Counted from the stretch's first letter, positions 8,269-20,071 are shown. The stretch: 23,901 bases of DNA from Larix sibirica (GCA_004151065.3 NWUY0300106738.1:3381-27281), one strand, 5' to 3'. The notes: a model not told the origin generated them from the sequence alone. Translations and numbers: made by a program.

Positions 8269-9170
8269 TGTTTTGGGAAAAATGCCACAAAGGGTGACCA
8301 ATCCTCCCTTATCCTTGTAAGTTGTAACCAAGGAAACATTGCACGAGTAATGATTAGTACACGATATACCGACAAGCTACAAAAAATCTCAATAGAGAAG
8401 AAATGAAATAAAATATTGACAAGTGATAATATCGTAAAAACAAAAGGAATGAGTTAGCTTCAACCATATAGTATTGTCCAATGGAAAAACTTGAATACAA
8501 ATGGTGTCACCTAGAAGAATGCAAATCCAATGGTAGCCAACAATCTCCCTTAAGGATGGGTCCTTTTGAACTCTCTCAAATTGCTTTCTAAGTAACTTGG
8601 AATGATGAGGAGAAACACTTGCGTCTTGAGGAAGAAGTCAAGGGAGCTTTGAATGCCAAATGATGATGAGAATGCGTATGAAAGATGAGCTCTCATACAA
8701 ATTCTTTGCATCATAAGCTTACTCTATATTTCTCTTATTGAATGCATGCTCATGGCTTCCTTTTATAGGTCAAATAGAGGTCTTAAAACATCTACTTCTC
8801 AATGTGAATGCTCCATCTCATAAGTGGTCCCAAGGGTATACGCATGAAGATATTGAATGCTCCTGAGTAGGTGAAGAGGGCAGTTTGAATTCTTGGAGCC
8901 AAAAATGTTGTTGTGAGCCTTGAATGTGCTGTAAAGAATTAATGGTCCATGTGTTGGTACAACTTCATGGGCTTCGATACTTTTCCTATGCGGGTATATG
9001 TAAAAAGGTCGTATGTTTGTACAAATTGATGGATTTTGTCATTCTAATCTTCAATTCTCATTCTGAATTTTTATGAGGATAATGCTAATGAGCTGCATGT
9101 TGTATGTTGATGATGGTCTTCTGCAATGATAGTTGAAATGTCACATGTCTACAAGATTTGGACGATAACA
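8269..9170 (-). mobile_element. 3' LTR of the Ty3/gypsy element
   Basis: About 902 bp, TG...CA ended on both strands. It matches 19164-20071 along its whole length at high-80s percent by eye over the parts I aligned. The orientation is set by the purine tract on its right and by the coding remnants on the - strand. The divergence between LTRs points to an old insertion. Confidence 0.9.
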
Positions 9171-9185
9171 GATGCCCCCTTATGT
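9171..9185 (-). promoter_or_regulatory. Polypurine tract of the gypsy element
   Basis: On the - strand ATAAGGGGGCATC precedes the TGTTATCG start of the 3' LTR. It lies where plus-strand DNA synthesis would be primed. Confidence 0.7.
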
Positions 9186-11080
9186 GTGAGGTTAGGAAGG
9201 ACTTGTATAGATGAAAGACATCATTGTATCTTTCCCTCATCTTGATATTATGAATTGTGATAGTAAGCTTTCAATTGTTGAGAGTAAAGGAATACCCATA
9301 GGGAGCAGGTTGGTTGTGACCATTGAAGCAGGTAACTAATAGGTGAGACATAAATAAAAAGATGATTGTTTATACAAATGAGATACACATCCCTATGCTC
9401 TTGAAATTTTGTCAAACTAGATTACAATAAGAGGATATTGAGGGGTCATCTCTATGAATTGTTATATACAAGGATAAAGGTGGCTTCGATCCCATCATGA
9501 GTAAATGCATCTTGGACTATTGATGATGTTGATGATTCGAGAGGAGAGGAGTTGTTGATGATTGCGAACAGCCCACTAGGGTGGGGGACCTGAATAATGA
9601 TGAAGTTGTCGAATGGAAAATCTACTTATGTCATACATGGATAACTATCTTTAATCATAAATGTGAACATTGCTACCTCTAGAACATACAACTCCCCTTG
9701 ATGTGATGAACTTGTTGATGTCAAACATAGGGGAGACTACTAAGGTAGAAATAAATGATGACTCTTTTTGCTTCGTTTGAGGTGAAACCTTATTGTGATG
9801 AGAAGGGAACCCAAGCTATAATCATAACTGCTTTAACTCTCAAAATAAAGGGATTCGACGTCAATGCGAGCTGAAGTGGGTGGTGAGACAAGGGCCTTAC
9901 CATGAGAACCAAGATCATTTTGTAACCAACTGGGGTACTAACAAAACTTAAAAAAGACAAGTCGGTAAGCATGGGGCTCATGAATTCCCTTAATTGGAGT
10001 AAACAGGGTGATTGGTGTACGACATCATTCTTTAAATGAAAATGCAGGGTGTAATGAGGGTGAATAGATTGCAAATTGGTTTTTTAAGTGGGTTTTGTCA
10101 TATGAGGGTTAATAGTGGGGTATTGAATTTCGATGAAAACATTGAAGGTGTTGATGGGATATGGATACAAGTACGCCAATCAAGGGTGACCAAGGTGTTC
10201 TTCCAAAATAATAATATAATGTGATGGGGTTCCCACGTTTTGAGTGAGTCGGGGAACCAATTTATACAACAAGAATTATATGGATGTTTTATATAGACGA
10301 GCAGGTGCACAATGAATAAATTCCATTCAAATCCCCTATGGGGATAGGTGAATAATAGTGGTGTGTTTAGACAATAGGGCCCCTTCATGGTATTCTCCAA
10401 GGTTGATGATTTGGAGAGAAATGAAGATGGTCTATCGATTGTGGTGGGGATGAGAGGTTGTCTGTGAATCATAACCATAACTTGTGTTAGGGAATTTGAG
10501 AGGGGAATCAACAATATGAAAAGTGATGAACTGTGGTTGTAATTGGAAAACTTGGTGAATTATCAGATTCCATGGACTTAAATTTTAATGGTTTGACATC
10601 ATGGGTGTCATAATGGGGGATCCTGTTATCACCTAATAACAACATTATGAGTGATGATTATATTTAGTGGGGGATAGGGACCTTATGGATATCAACGAGA
10701 TAACTGGATAAGTGCAATGTAAATAGATGGAATGTGTCACCTATATGCAGGGCAAGAGGATATACTTGTGAGTGGGACCCACGCTCCTTTTTATGAGGGG
10801 GAATTTGCTTTCTGGTGAAAATCTTGCACACATGATGCAAATACCAAAGAATAATAATGTTCATGATAAGGAATTTGATAGTGCAAACATTATTGATAGG
10901 AAAATTTATTGTACCTAGATAAATGGCCAAAAAATGGGTCCCAGATGAAGTTTCGGGGGAAGCAAAACATATGGTACCACACTAATGAGCTCACAATCCT
11001 GATCGCGGTGGTGTTGATGGTTTTTCAAATAGAGTTATGGATTTTCAAATGGAGATGTTTGAAAATCGGGCTATTTGTCC
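9186..11080 (-). other. Gypsy 3' internal region, no domain recognised
   Basis: RT active site, RNase H and integrase should lie here. I looked on the - strand for a YVDD/FMDD-type box, an RNase H DGA...GAG pattern and an HHCC or DDE integrase pattern and found none. The longer - strand frames (9790-10074, 10098-10514, 10664-10930) show no known motif. Either the region was replaced or deleted, or decay has gone too far to read by eye. RT similarity ends abruptly near 11085. Confidence 0.45.
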
Positions 11081-11084
11081 TATA

Positions 11085-11420
11085 AATAAGGGTGTGGAAT
11101 TTTTCTTTGGGACAAGCATGGTTAAGGTCCCTGAAGTCCGTGCATACACGTAAGGTTCCATACTTTTTGTTCAGAGGGACCGGATTTGATACCTATGATG
11201 TATATGCAATGGGATAAATGAATCCTGCTTGGTAAAGATTTTCAATTTCTTCCTTGATACCAAATGCTTTGGAGGGGTGAACATGCCATTGTTTCTGTCA
11301 TATCGGTAAAGCATCATGCCATGTGTCGATATGATGTTCGACTATGGTGGGGTTGATACTTGGCATCTCTGTTTATGACCAGTAAAAAATATCTCAGAAT
11401 TCTTGAAACAGTGTTGTGTA
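11085..11420 (-). pseudogene. Gypsy reverse transcriptase remnant (N-terminal part)
   Basis: One continuous - strand frame, broken by stops at four points, matches the start of plant gypsy RT. It reads DIFYWS then EMPSINPTIVEHHIDT, a VHPSKAFGIKEEIENL stretch, AGFIYPIAYTS, VSNPVPLNKKYGTLRVC and TDFRDLNHACPKE. This is the usual order of the RT entry region (pledge-type EMPGI.., KEEVEKL..AGFIYP, SNPVPVxKK, RVCxDFRDLN). The catalytic YxDD box is absent, so this piece alone could not have activity. Upstream to about 12100 the same strand gives an acidic, Pro-rich linker that fits the protease-RT spacer of such elements. Confidence 0.85.
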
Positions 11421-13149
11421 AGAAACCATCTCTTGTTGAAAATAAGAGGCTCCAAGTGAGATGTTTTCTATAGCATCGGGGGAGACTGAAATATTCACTC
11501 TAATAGTGGGGGAAATGTTAGCCATATTTCCTTATTCAAAATCATCGGGAGTAGGGATATTATTTTTAAACCAATCGATGTGGTTGGTGGGGATACAATC
11601 CTTGGTTTTGATGGCACATTATTGAGCCACTTGGGTATTTGTAACCATGTTTAGAGGTAAGAATGAAGATCGATGATGTAGGTTGTTCCAAGGTGCCTCA
11701 GGAATATTCATGGATTATAAGATCGCCTCATCAAAATGGAAGAGGTGTTCAAGGAAGAGACTTGGATTTACAGATCCAAGGGGAACAATAATTGGAATAG
11801 GAGTGCTCAAGGGAATAATATCATGTATGGGTGGGATGTTGTGCACATGAGATGAGTCCACATCTTCTACCACAATAGGAATGTGTCATGGGGATCTATC
11901 CAAAACTTCTTTTGATTGTAAGGATGGAGGGTCGTTCTTGGTATAAAGGACTGATGATGATAGGTAAAGGATGGTAACATGGTTAGTTGTATCATGCTTT
12001 GGGGGTAATATATCTTCTTGAGGAAAGGATTGTGGGCTTGTCGGGAGAGGAGGAAGGTTGTAAAGTAATCTCATTTTCTCAAGAAAAACAACTCATTCTA
12101 TGTGAAAAATAGGGCATTGGTCAACAACCCACACGGGTGACATGGACAAGTAGTGTGTGATCGAATTAGTGTATGAGAAGGGTTCTACAAACAATTGGAT
12201 TGATTGAGTGGAATTGTGCCAGTGTCCAGAGGAATAATGTGGGCATGGTTTCCACATGATGAAAACCCTTAATAGTCTTAGTCTCCTTTGACATAGTTAT
12301 GAAGTTGATGGAGATGGTCTCATGAGATTTTATTTTATGACTTATCATTGATGGAGTGTGTTAGACGAATTGTAGCTAGTGCATCTCAAAATATGGGGAG
12401 CTTGGAATAGTGATGACTGTAATGACCAAATTGAGAACATATTGTGTATGCATGGTTAGTGCACAATGTATTTTTATTTGGCTTGGGGCTAGCTACTGGA
12501 GTGGTAGTTAGTATACCCTTGTTGAAGAGTTGGCTACATGAGTAGTGCTTATAGGTGTGTTGAGCAAGTTACTTAGCTCGGGTAATGTATGGAATAGGTT
12601 GGTTGCATGTCTTGATGTACTACATAGAGAACATGGTTGACTAACTCTAGGGGTAGGGGCGTTACTTGGAAAATCTAGATATTTCATCTTTGGTAGCTTG
12701 GTGACCCTATTATTGGAACTGGGTGTGACTGGTAATAATGTCGTCACTAGTCATGTTGGGATTGGAAGTGCAACAGGTGGTGCTCTAGCAGGAAAAACCA
12801 AGGTGAAGTTAAAATGTGCATACAGTTTTGGTAATTTTTTTGGATATGGTGGAGTTAAATACCAAATAGGTATTTCGAAATCTAGGCCGGGCAAGGTAAG
12901 TGTAGTCATGACTGGTGTACCTTGCACGCTCAATGGGGGAAACAGGAAGGGGATTTGGACCATTATTGGTGCGGAAGGAGACAGAGATACAGTTGCTCCT
13001 TTTGTGTGGCGATCTTATTTTGGTGAAGATGTAGAAGTAGAGGAAGTTGGTGTTTTATCTTCATATGTGAAGGTAGTACACATAATACCATCTATGGAGG
13101 ATGGGATTACTAGAGCAGGGCCAACATATGCCCCCAACAATGTTGAGTC
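11421..13149 (-). other. Protease-RT linker region of the gypsy element
   Basis: The - strand frames are Pro-rich and low in complexity (for example a stretch with PPYPKKLPKL near 12850 and DVDSSHVHN near 11860), as expected between protease and RT. The + strand frame at 12698-13156 (152 codons, the longest on that strand) lies antisense to this and has no known motif. Confidence 0.5.
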
Positions 13150-13800
13150 TTTGTAATGTTAGGATTAATATATATGCATGATGGTTGTTTCATTGATCCT
13201 ATGGTGGGTAGGATATTATCTATATTATATTTGGGGCGAGGCTCGTAGCAAGTAAGTTTTCCAAATTTGAATACTTTCCCATTATGAGGGAACATCATGA
13301 GGCGCAATACAAATGATGCAATTTCTTGCATGGTGTACATGTAACTACAACATAAGAGAGTTTTGTAATCAAGTTGTTCATTGAATACTTCGACATCGAT
13401 AAGTACCACCCTACCCCAATTACATAGGGACATTTTGATATAATCCTTGTGGTTGTGACAACCGACAATCATAAGCACAGAGATGATGGGTCATGGAACT
13501 AGGTTGAGTGATCCAATACAATTTCCAAACATGTGTTGACATCACGTAAGAGGAGGCTCCTTCTTCACCTATGCATCGATGAATGATAATGTTATTAATT
13601 GTGACAATAATTTGGAAAGTGACAGATGAAGGAAACAAAGGCTCACCATTGTCTAAGTCGAAGGTCATAAGTCATGAATCAAATGGGTCGATTGTGCCTA
13701 ATGCTGAGATTAATGCCTTCCCTTGGAAAGGGAAAGATTGAAGAAATTCAAGAATGGAAATGGTGGCATGGGATTGGGCCAAGTCATCTATAATGTTGTA
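13150..13800 (-). pseudogene. Gypsy aspartic protease remnant
   Basis: The - strand frame begins YNIIDDLAQSHATISILE and continues with FPFQGKALISALGTIDP and LMTFDLDNGEP, then IIIHRCIGEEGASSYVMS. Plant gypsy proteases have the same order and carry an Asp-Glu-Gly-Ala-Ser active-site loop; here the Asp position appears to be Glu. After a frameshift near 13440-13478 the match continues as VVLIDVEVFNEQLDY and MMFPHNGKVFKF (the LDYNLLLGRS...FPHxGK region). One stop also lies in the N-terminal part. In life this enzyme would cut the gag-pol polyprotein. It is non-functional here. Confidence 0.82.
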
Positions 13801-13879
13801 GTTATGCACAACCTTCATGTGAGTATTGTGTTGGCACGAGAGTTTTCACTGGGGTCAACAAAGAGGGTATCATCCTAAT

Positions 13880-15900
13880 CTAAGGGTTTTCAGCACCCCT
13901 TAGTTGTTTAACATAACTGAAACCAATGGGTTTAGCGGCTCCTTTAGACGGATGAAACTAACCTATATTAAGATAACAAAACTATCTTACCTAAACAATA
14001 CAATCTAAATAATCACCTAAACTAAATCAACACTAATCTAACTAAAATAGTAAAACTTGACAATCTTCTAACCCAAACTCATGATCTAATATTTACAGAA
14101 CTTACACTTATGAACAAGGATGGCCTAGTAAGTCCCAGGGAAGACCTATTATTTTTATAGAAATTTTTTAAGAGAAACTTTAAACAAAAGATATGAACTT
14201 TGAAAAAGATATAAACAGATCAATCAGTAAAACTAACACACATCCAAAATCCGGAAAAAATAATGAATCAAACCACCTACGACTACCAACACTTGGCCAA
14301 GCATAATACTACTATAAGTGATCACAGGTCTGTCTTTATAATTTCAGGTTAAAAGAAAAAATTTCCTATTCGATGACAACATTCATAAAATTGAAAAATG
14401 TAATTCCTGAAAACCAACTTTTGAAACAATAGTTCACTATATGTTTTTTCAAAGAAAATATTTAAATTCTGAAGCAGACCTATGGACAGATCATTAAAAT
14501 TTGTTTCTGCAGAATAAAGGAATAACAATCGTTATTAAGATACATATGAATGACAATTCACTTGTTAGGAAAATGAAGGTGTTTATAAAGAAAAAAAGAA
14601 TTTTATGAATTATCTAATGCAGATTACAATCTTATGTTCATTTAAAATATCACTCAATTCTTTTATAAACTACAAAAACAAGATCAGTATAAACAAAGAT
14701 TTGATGTATGCATTAACAAATAAATTTCAAAACCTCTGTTGGAATGACAATTGAAAAGCAAGGACGATGCTGGGACCTTATAATCAAACAACGGAACACT
14801 TACAGTGACTAATTGATTATAAAATCAAGACAAGGTAACCTATCCCCCAAATTGGTGCGTGACTTGCATCAGAGTCGACTTTGTAGACTGTCTAACCTTT
14901 GGGGTACTTTGTCTCCATGTTTCTTCCTCAAGGTTTTCTCCAGTAGCGTGGAGAGTTTTTTCTCTTAATTGAAGCCTTCAAGAGGCTGTCCATTAAGATA
15001 TTCAAAATGACAAGTAGATCCTTCGACCAAAGGACGGGTAACATGACCCACATTTTGTTCCTCCACTTTCGATGGGTAAGAACCTTTAAGGTTTTGTTTA
15101 GGTAAAACAATATCAACTCAGGTTGAGGAAGCATAATAATGATCACTAGAAGGATATCATTCGAAATCAACCTAGAAGATTGACAAGTGGGGGAGGAATT
15201 TGACCAATTGGCATCATCCGGAGATAATCGAAAAGGAATACCATTTCGGTGACGGAGGGATGTGTCAAAACCATTTTGTGAAGAAATTTTGGCCAGCTAT
15301 CTCCAAGCAGGGTCAATTTATGCTCGACAAGTATGCGGATTAGCCCGGAATGTATGACTCTACGAGAAGGATTTTTAGTGGCCTTTTGAACTTGAGGAGA
15401 CATAGTATTCAAACTCATATGCAGAAAATGGGGCAAATTAAGCACAAAACCATGAAACGACATCAACTCTATATGGCATAGACTCTCTCTATATGGCATG
15501 GACAATTCGAGTTTCTATCTGACCTAATTCGAAATTGTTCACCTATATATTGTAACCTCTTTCATTCAAATCATTGTATTTCTTCTCTTCAAAATAATGT
15601 GTAATGATTCATATATATTATTGCACAGTTGTTAATGCTTGATTTAATCATCATATCTTGTTAGCTTTGTAACCTATGTATATATATGCTCAAATCATAT
15701 AGGAACCACGGAATTTGGTTCATAGATTGGGATTCTTTCCTTGCTTGGGGGGATTCTTGGTTATTGTGTTTTGGTTTTGATTCCATTGTTCTGGTTTTGT
15801 TGGAGAGGGGGATTGCCCCTGTCCTTATGGTTGGTTTTGTTTGTTCTTGCCTTCATTCTTCCCCTAATTTTGTGTATTACGGGGATTGTCCATTTTAGTT
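13880..15900. other. Atypical ~2 kb block between gag and protease remnants
   Basis: Plant gypsy elements usually pass from gag to protease without such a spacer. This block is more AT-rich, especially 13950-14750, with many ACTAA-like motifs, and looks intron- or UTR-like. Its right part (15505-14928, - strand) holds a long open frame that matches neither gag nor protease. I see no terminal repeats or target duplication at its edges. It could be a captured sequence, a nested element with decayed ends, or an extra ORF of this lineage. Confidence 0.5.
14928..15505 (-). CDS. Unknown open frames inside the gypsy element (fragment)
   Basis: A 112-codon frame (15505-15167) reads with HFLHMSLNTMSPQVQKA, RRVIHSGLIRILVEHKL and LGDSWPKFLHKM, a pattern of alternating hydrophobic helices without known catalytic residues. 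Directly downstream, two overlapping frames continue to 14928, one of them containing VGHVTRPLVEGSTCHFEYL, so a frameshift probably splits one coding region. I have an impression of similar hypothetical proteins in plant repeat regions but cannot name a family. It may be an accessory ORF or a captured fragment. Codon-level openness over ~190 codons is better than most of the surroundings. Confidence 0.35.
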
Positions 15901-15904
15901 GCTC

Positions 15905-17180
15905 AAACTATTGAGTCTACTATGTGGGAGAGGGTTGAACTAGATTCACCCCAGCATGAGTCATGGGGTGTGTACCAAGTGGATCGGTGAATGCGAAATA
16001 TGGATTGCACAAGGGTGCAGGTAAATATGGGTTGGGTGCTCCATAAGATGTGGATGTAGGAGCTTGAGGTGCTATTTGTTTCGGTGGTTATGCAAGCAAC
16101 ATCGAGCTTTTTTTTTGGAAACTGGGACTGTATGATCCATATGTCATTCGCCCAAATGGGGGATTTAGAGTAGTTTGAGCGACCATTGTTGCTTGAGGCG
16201 CTAGTGGGTTTAGATGTGATATATTGTATGGAACTGATTTGAAAGGTCCCTTGGTGGGAAACAACCACCAAAAACCCATCGATAGAGAGTGATATGCTGG
16301 GAATATATTGGTCCATCTAATGATGCCAACGTGCATCTAGAATGATTGCATACAAATACCCAGATTGGGTGTAGATCAAATCAAAATGAGTGGGTCTTGA
16401 GAATGGCCTCTTCTTCCATTTTGGGCATGGTAGTTGCTACATATTTGATGATCATTGGAATGAGTGTCTTAGGAAGCCAATATAGCAAGAATTATGCCTG
16501 GATTTTGATCTTTCATAATGTCCCGTGTCTACACAATTCATGGATATGATATGCGATGTACGTGGAAGTATTCTGCCTAAATTCGGTTAGAGTTTCCAGA
16601 TCAAGATTGTGAGGTATAGGTAATTGGAAATACATGAGGAAGATGATATATATGGACTCAAAGGTGGAATGGGTACCAAATGGTGAGTTTATATACTATT
16701 TGGCTGCCATCCCTATGAGGGTTTTCTAGAATAACTGAAGGCAAACGATTTCTTCAACTATATTGTTAGAAGAGCACCATAGATGAAATGGCATCACATG
16801 GTTGGTTGGGTCATCTCCCTATTTACCTTTGTATTTGGGAATATCCGAGGGAAGTTTGGCTATCATTTGTGGCCAATTTGGGTGATGTTGAATGGGTAAT
16901 CCATCACCTTGGATAAATCTGGGATATTTAAACTCATAGTAAATGGAAGTGTCAATGGAGGCATAGGGCCAACCATTGGTTATTGTGTATTACCTCCTCG
17001 AGGTGGTGACGGGGGTGATAATGGGGGTGTTGATCCTCTACTTGATGGTGATGAGGGTGAAACTGAAGAGTGAAGAGGAGAGCCTAACAAGGTATGTCCA
17101 AGTATGGATGATCCAATCACAAATTCCCATGGATTTCCTTAGTGTGATGGTCTCCTTCATGATCTATGTGGAGATGATAG
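15905..17180 (-). pseudogene. Gypsy gag remnant
   Basis: The - strand N-terminal part (about 17180-16985) is Ser/Pro-rich. From 16980 the frame reads NGWPYASIDTS, PSDIPKYKGK, GDDPTNHVMPFHLWCSSN, YINSPFGTHSTFES, FLMYFQLPIP and LETLTEFRQNT, which is the classic order of the plant gypsy capsid region (DPxxHxxxFxxWCSSN...LxLFxRTLxGxAAxWY...). A Pro-rich tail follows to about 15905. At least six stops interrupt it, most explained by C-to-T or G-to-A change (TAG for CAG or TGG, TGA for CGA). Gag would form the virus-like particle; this copy could not. A zinc knuckle was not found. Confidence 0.88.
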
Positions 17181-17189
17181 TGTAGGAAA

Positions 17190-18060
17190 CCTGCCTTGAA
17201 TAGGTGGGAGGCCTTGTAGTATTCAATACTGTAGAGGATGTCTTAGTTACTCAATGGTTGTTTTTCTATGATAAAATCAAGGTAAGGATGTAGGGAATAA
17301 AACACAATTGACAAATGAAAAAATATGATAACCACGATAACATATGCAATATGGTGCAAGTGTAAAAGTATGTGTCAAGTTCTTGCAAATGATACCAAAA
17401 GTAGGTTATTTTTAATTATGTTAGAAGATCTTTGAAATAAAAAGAAACAATGAATTTTACCTATTTTGAGTTAATGTCCTTTCTCTCAAATTGTCATTGG
17501 ACCTTCCAATAGCTTTCTTGTCAAATGGTTATGAACCCACCAATGACGGCTAGTGAAGGTAAGAATGAATCATTTATAATGAGGGGTATTGGGGCTATGT
17601 TCTGGAAGGACTTACATTATTTCCAATAGCCAACGAAATATGATTAAGGTGAAAATGCATCCCAAAAATTCCACCTGATGATAATCCTAGTTTTTGGCCA
17701 CTAAGATAGTCGTGTCAAATGTGGATAAGTGTTGTGGCCTCAAATGGTAAAGTGTATCCTCAAAAAAGAGTTGGGTGGGTCAATGTGGCGAATGAAATCA
17801 ACTCTACCTTGTATTTTGTATCCTTGGGCACCTTGCCTTCTTATCCAGGTTTGGTCACACTTTCTTTTAGCAGAATTTTGACAAGTTCCCTAGAAGTCAA
17901 CAATTGTTTCAAATGAAGAATATTGGTGGGAATTATTTGGATGCCTATCCCAATCAATCCTAGCCTAACTAAAATTTGTTTTGTGACCTCCTTGATGGAG
18001 GATTTTAGTTGGTTGAGAATTAGGTTGCAATTTGATTTTATGAGGGTCCAAAAATTTGAT
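17190..18060 (-). other. Gypsy leader, part next to gag
   Basis: I see no domain. Short frames on both strands (for example + strand 17719-17916) look like chance. This part could include the decayed gag start. Confidence 0.45.
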
Positions 18061-18065
18061 TAATG

Positions 18066-18480
18066 GTGTGACGGTGGAGGTATTCCAAGTTTTCTAATTT
18101 TTCCAATACATCAAGATAAGTTGTGATTTCAAAATGAAGAGCATACTCAAATGGAAGGAGCCTTTAGGTCCCTTGGTGTGTGCTTCAAGTGATAGATACA
18201 CACATGTGTTTGAAAGCAAAGTAAAGTGGAAATTTGCAACTAACTTATGAGAATTATAAAGCAAAGAGATCCGAACATTGATGGTTCATTACTCCACCTA
18301 ACTAATCTCTAAGTGTGAATGATGTTTGCAAAAGAGAACTATAACGAGATCTAAATGTGATAAGGGGGGTATTCCAAAGCTTCCACTTTTTTCTATTTTG
18401 TCAAGATCACTTATATGTGCAAGACAAAGAGCATACACAAAGTGAGAGGAGTCTTTAGGTCCCTCTTTTGTGTGTAGAAT
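18066..18480. repeat. Direct repeat (~120 bp, ~290-bp spacing) in the gypsy leader
   Basis: The unit from 18066 (TATTCCAAG, AAGAGCATAC, AGCCTTTAGGTCCC, GTGTGT) recurs from about 18357 (TATTCCAAAG, AAGAGCATAC, AGTCTTTAGGTCCC, GTGTGT). Matching points are offset by 289-290 bases. It lies between primer site and gag, where plant gypsy leaders often carry tandem repeats. Confidence 0.65.
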
Positions 18481-19140
18481 TGAACTGATCTAATTTTTCC
18501 TTGCACAAGAAATATGAAAGAATCAAAGAGTGTGAAACTAATGTAAGTTTACTCAATTTTTCTAGACTAATAATTTATTTTATAAACAAGCAATCTATGA
18601 TGATATAGCCTACTTCTAGTAAGAGCTAGGAGGATTGTTGGGAACCTTGAAGCTTTTGCCTAATAGTTGTAAAAAATGACTTTTTATTTCTTATTTAAGC
18701 TATAACTTTTGATTACTAAAGAAGTAAAAACAACTTATAATGAGTTGTTGATTAATTCTTTAGCATGTATGAGCAGCCATTCGGACTGCAATTTGCAGTG
18801 TAACTAAGCAAGTAAAACTAAAAAAATGAGAAATTGTGTGGGTTTTTGAAACACACTTGCATGGTCGTGCAAGTAGCCAGTTACAAAGGCTACGCGAGTA
18901 ATACACACACATAAATGAATGGAAATTCATGCTATCACGTGGTTGTCAAAGAGAAATTTGCGCAGTTTCACACAAAACATACACCAGGAAGTGCATGGGA
19001 TGAAAATTTCGATGGAAAAGAGGCTTGATCCTACAAATCCTACTGGTTAGGGGTATGGAATGTAAGAATACGATCATGCAAAGCACCCCAAATCAATTAG
19101 CAAGTAAGAGATAGACTATATATAAAACAAATAATAAAAA
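18481..19140 (-). other. Gypsy leader, part next to the primer site
   Basis: No coding or repeat is recognised. It begins beside the primer-binding site and would be untranslated leader RNA. Confidence 0.5.
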
Positions 19141-19160
19141 AGAAGTAGTGGAGTCACCAA
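19141..19160 (-). promoter_or_regulatory. Primer-binding site of the gypsy element
   Basis: On the - strand TTGGTGACTCCACTACTTC lies three bases after the LTR end. It resembles the TTGGCGACTC-type sites used by some plant gypsy elements, with decay in its second half. I do not assign the tRNA with confidence. Confidence 0.6.
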
Positions 19161-19163
19161 TAA

Positions 19164-20071
19164 TGTTTTGGGAAAAACATCACAAAGGGTGAGCAATCCT
19201 CCCTTATCCTTGTAGGTTGTAACCAAGGAAACGGTGTGAGTGATGATTAGTATACCATATACTAACAAACTAAAGCAAAACTCAATAGAAAAGAATGAAA
19301 TAAAAAATTGACAAGTGCTAATACCATAAAAACAAAGAGAATGAGTTAGCTTCAACCATATAATATTGTCCAATGGAAAAGCTTGAATGTAAATGGCGTC
19401 ACCTATAAGAATGTAGCTCAATGGTAGCCAACAATCTCCCTTAGTGATGGGTCCTTTTGAACTCTCTCAAATTGCTTGTTAACTAACTTGGAATGATGAG
19501 GAGAAACACTTGTTTCTTGAGGAAGAAGTCACTGGAGCTTTGAATCCCAAATGGTGATGAGAATGTGTGTGAAAGATGAGCTCTCATACAAATTCTTTGT
19601 AGCATAACCTTGCTCCATATTTCTCTTCTTGAATGCATGCCCATGGATTCCTTTTATAGGCCAACTAGAGGTCTTGAAACATCTAGTTCTCAATGTGAAT
19701 GCTCCATCTCATGAAGTGTTCTCAAGGGTACAAGCATGGGGCTATTGAATGCTCCCAAGGATGTGAAGAGGCTAGTTCAAATTCTTGGATAAAAAAATGC
19801 CATTGTGAGACTTGAATGTGTTGCATAGAATTAATGGTCTATCTACTGGTACAATCACATGGGTTTCAATATTTTTCCTACATGGATCCATGCAGGTATC
19901 TATAAAAGGTCATGCAGTTGTACAAAATGATGGACTTTTTCATTCTAAGTTTCAATTCTCATTCTGAATTTTGATGAGGATGATGCTAATGAGCTGCATG
20001 ATGTATGTCGATGATGTCCATATGCTATGATGGCTAAAATGTGTCATGTGTGTGAGATTTGGGCGATAAAA
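19164..20071 (-). mobile_element. 5' LTR of the Ty3/gypsy element
   Basis: About 908 bp and collinear with 8269-9170. Its outer end reads GATAAAA where the other LTR has GATAACA, so the terminal dinucleotide has mutated. The flank after it is the second TTGGT target copy. Confidence 0.9.

Larger units (their letters stand above)
8269..20071 (-). mobile_element. Complete but dead Ty3/gypsy LTR retrotransposon (~11.8 kb)
   Basis: On the - strand, in order: 5' LTR 20071-19164, primer-binding site about 19160-19141, long leader with a ~290-bp direct repeat, gag remnant (about 17180-15905), an atypical ~2 kb block (15900-13880), protease remnant (13800-13150), linker, RT N-terminal remnant (11420-11085), an unrecognised ~1.9 kb, a purine tract (9185-9171) and the 3' LTR 9170-8269. 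Flanking TTGGT duplications confirm one insertion event. Gag-PR-RT order and RT sequence place it in Ty3/gypsy. The primer site resembles the TGGCGACTC-type sites of some plant gypsy (Tat-like) elements, so that lineage is possible but unproven. Many stops and a frameshift make it non-functional. Confidence 0.9.

Noticed and set aside
12698-13156. Longest + strand open frame in the window (152 codons)
   Set aside because: It lies antisense to the protease-RT linker of the gypsy element, has no recognisable domain, and is Gly/Val-rich as expected from the complement of a Pro-rich frame.
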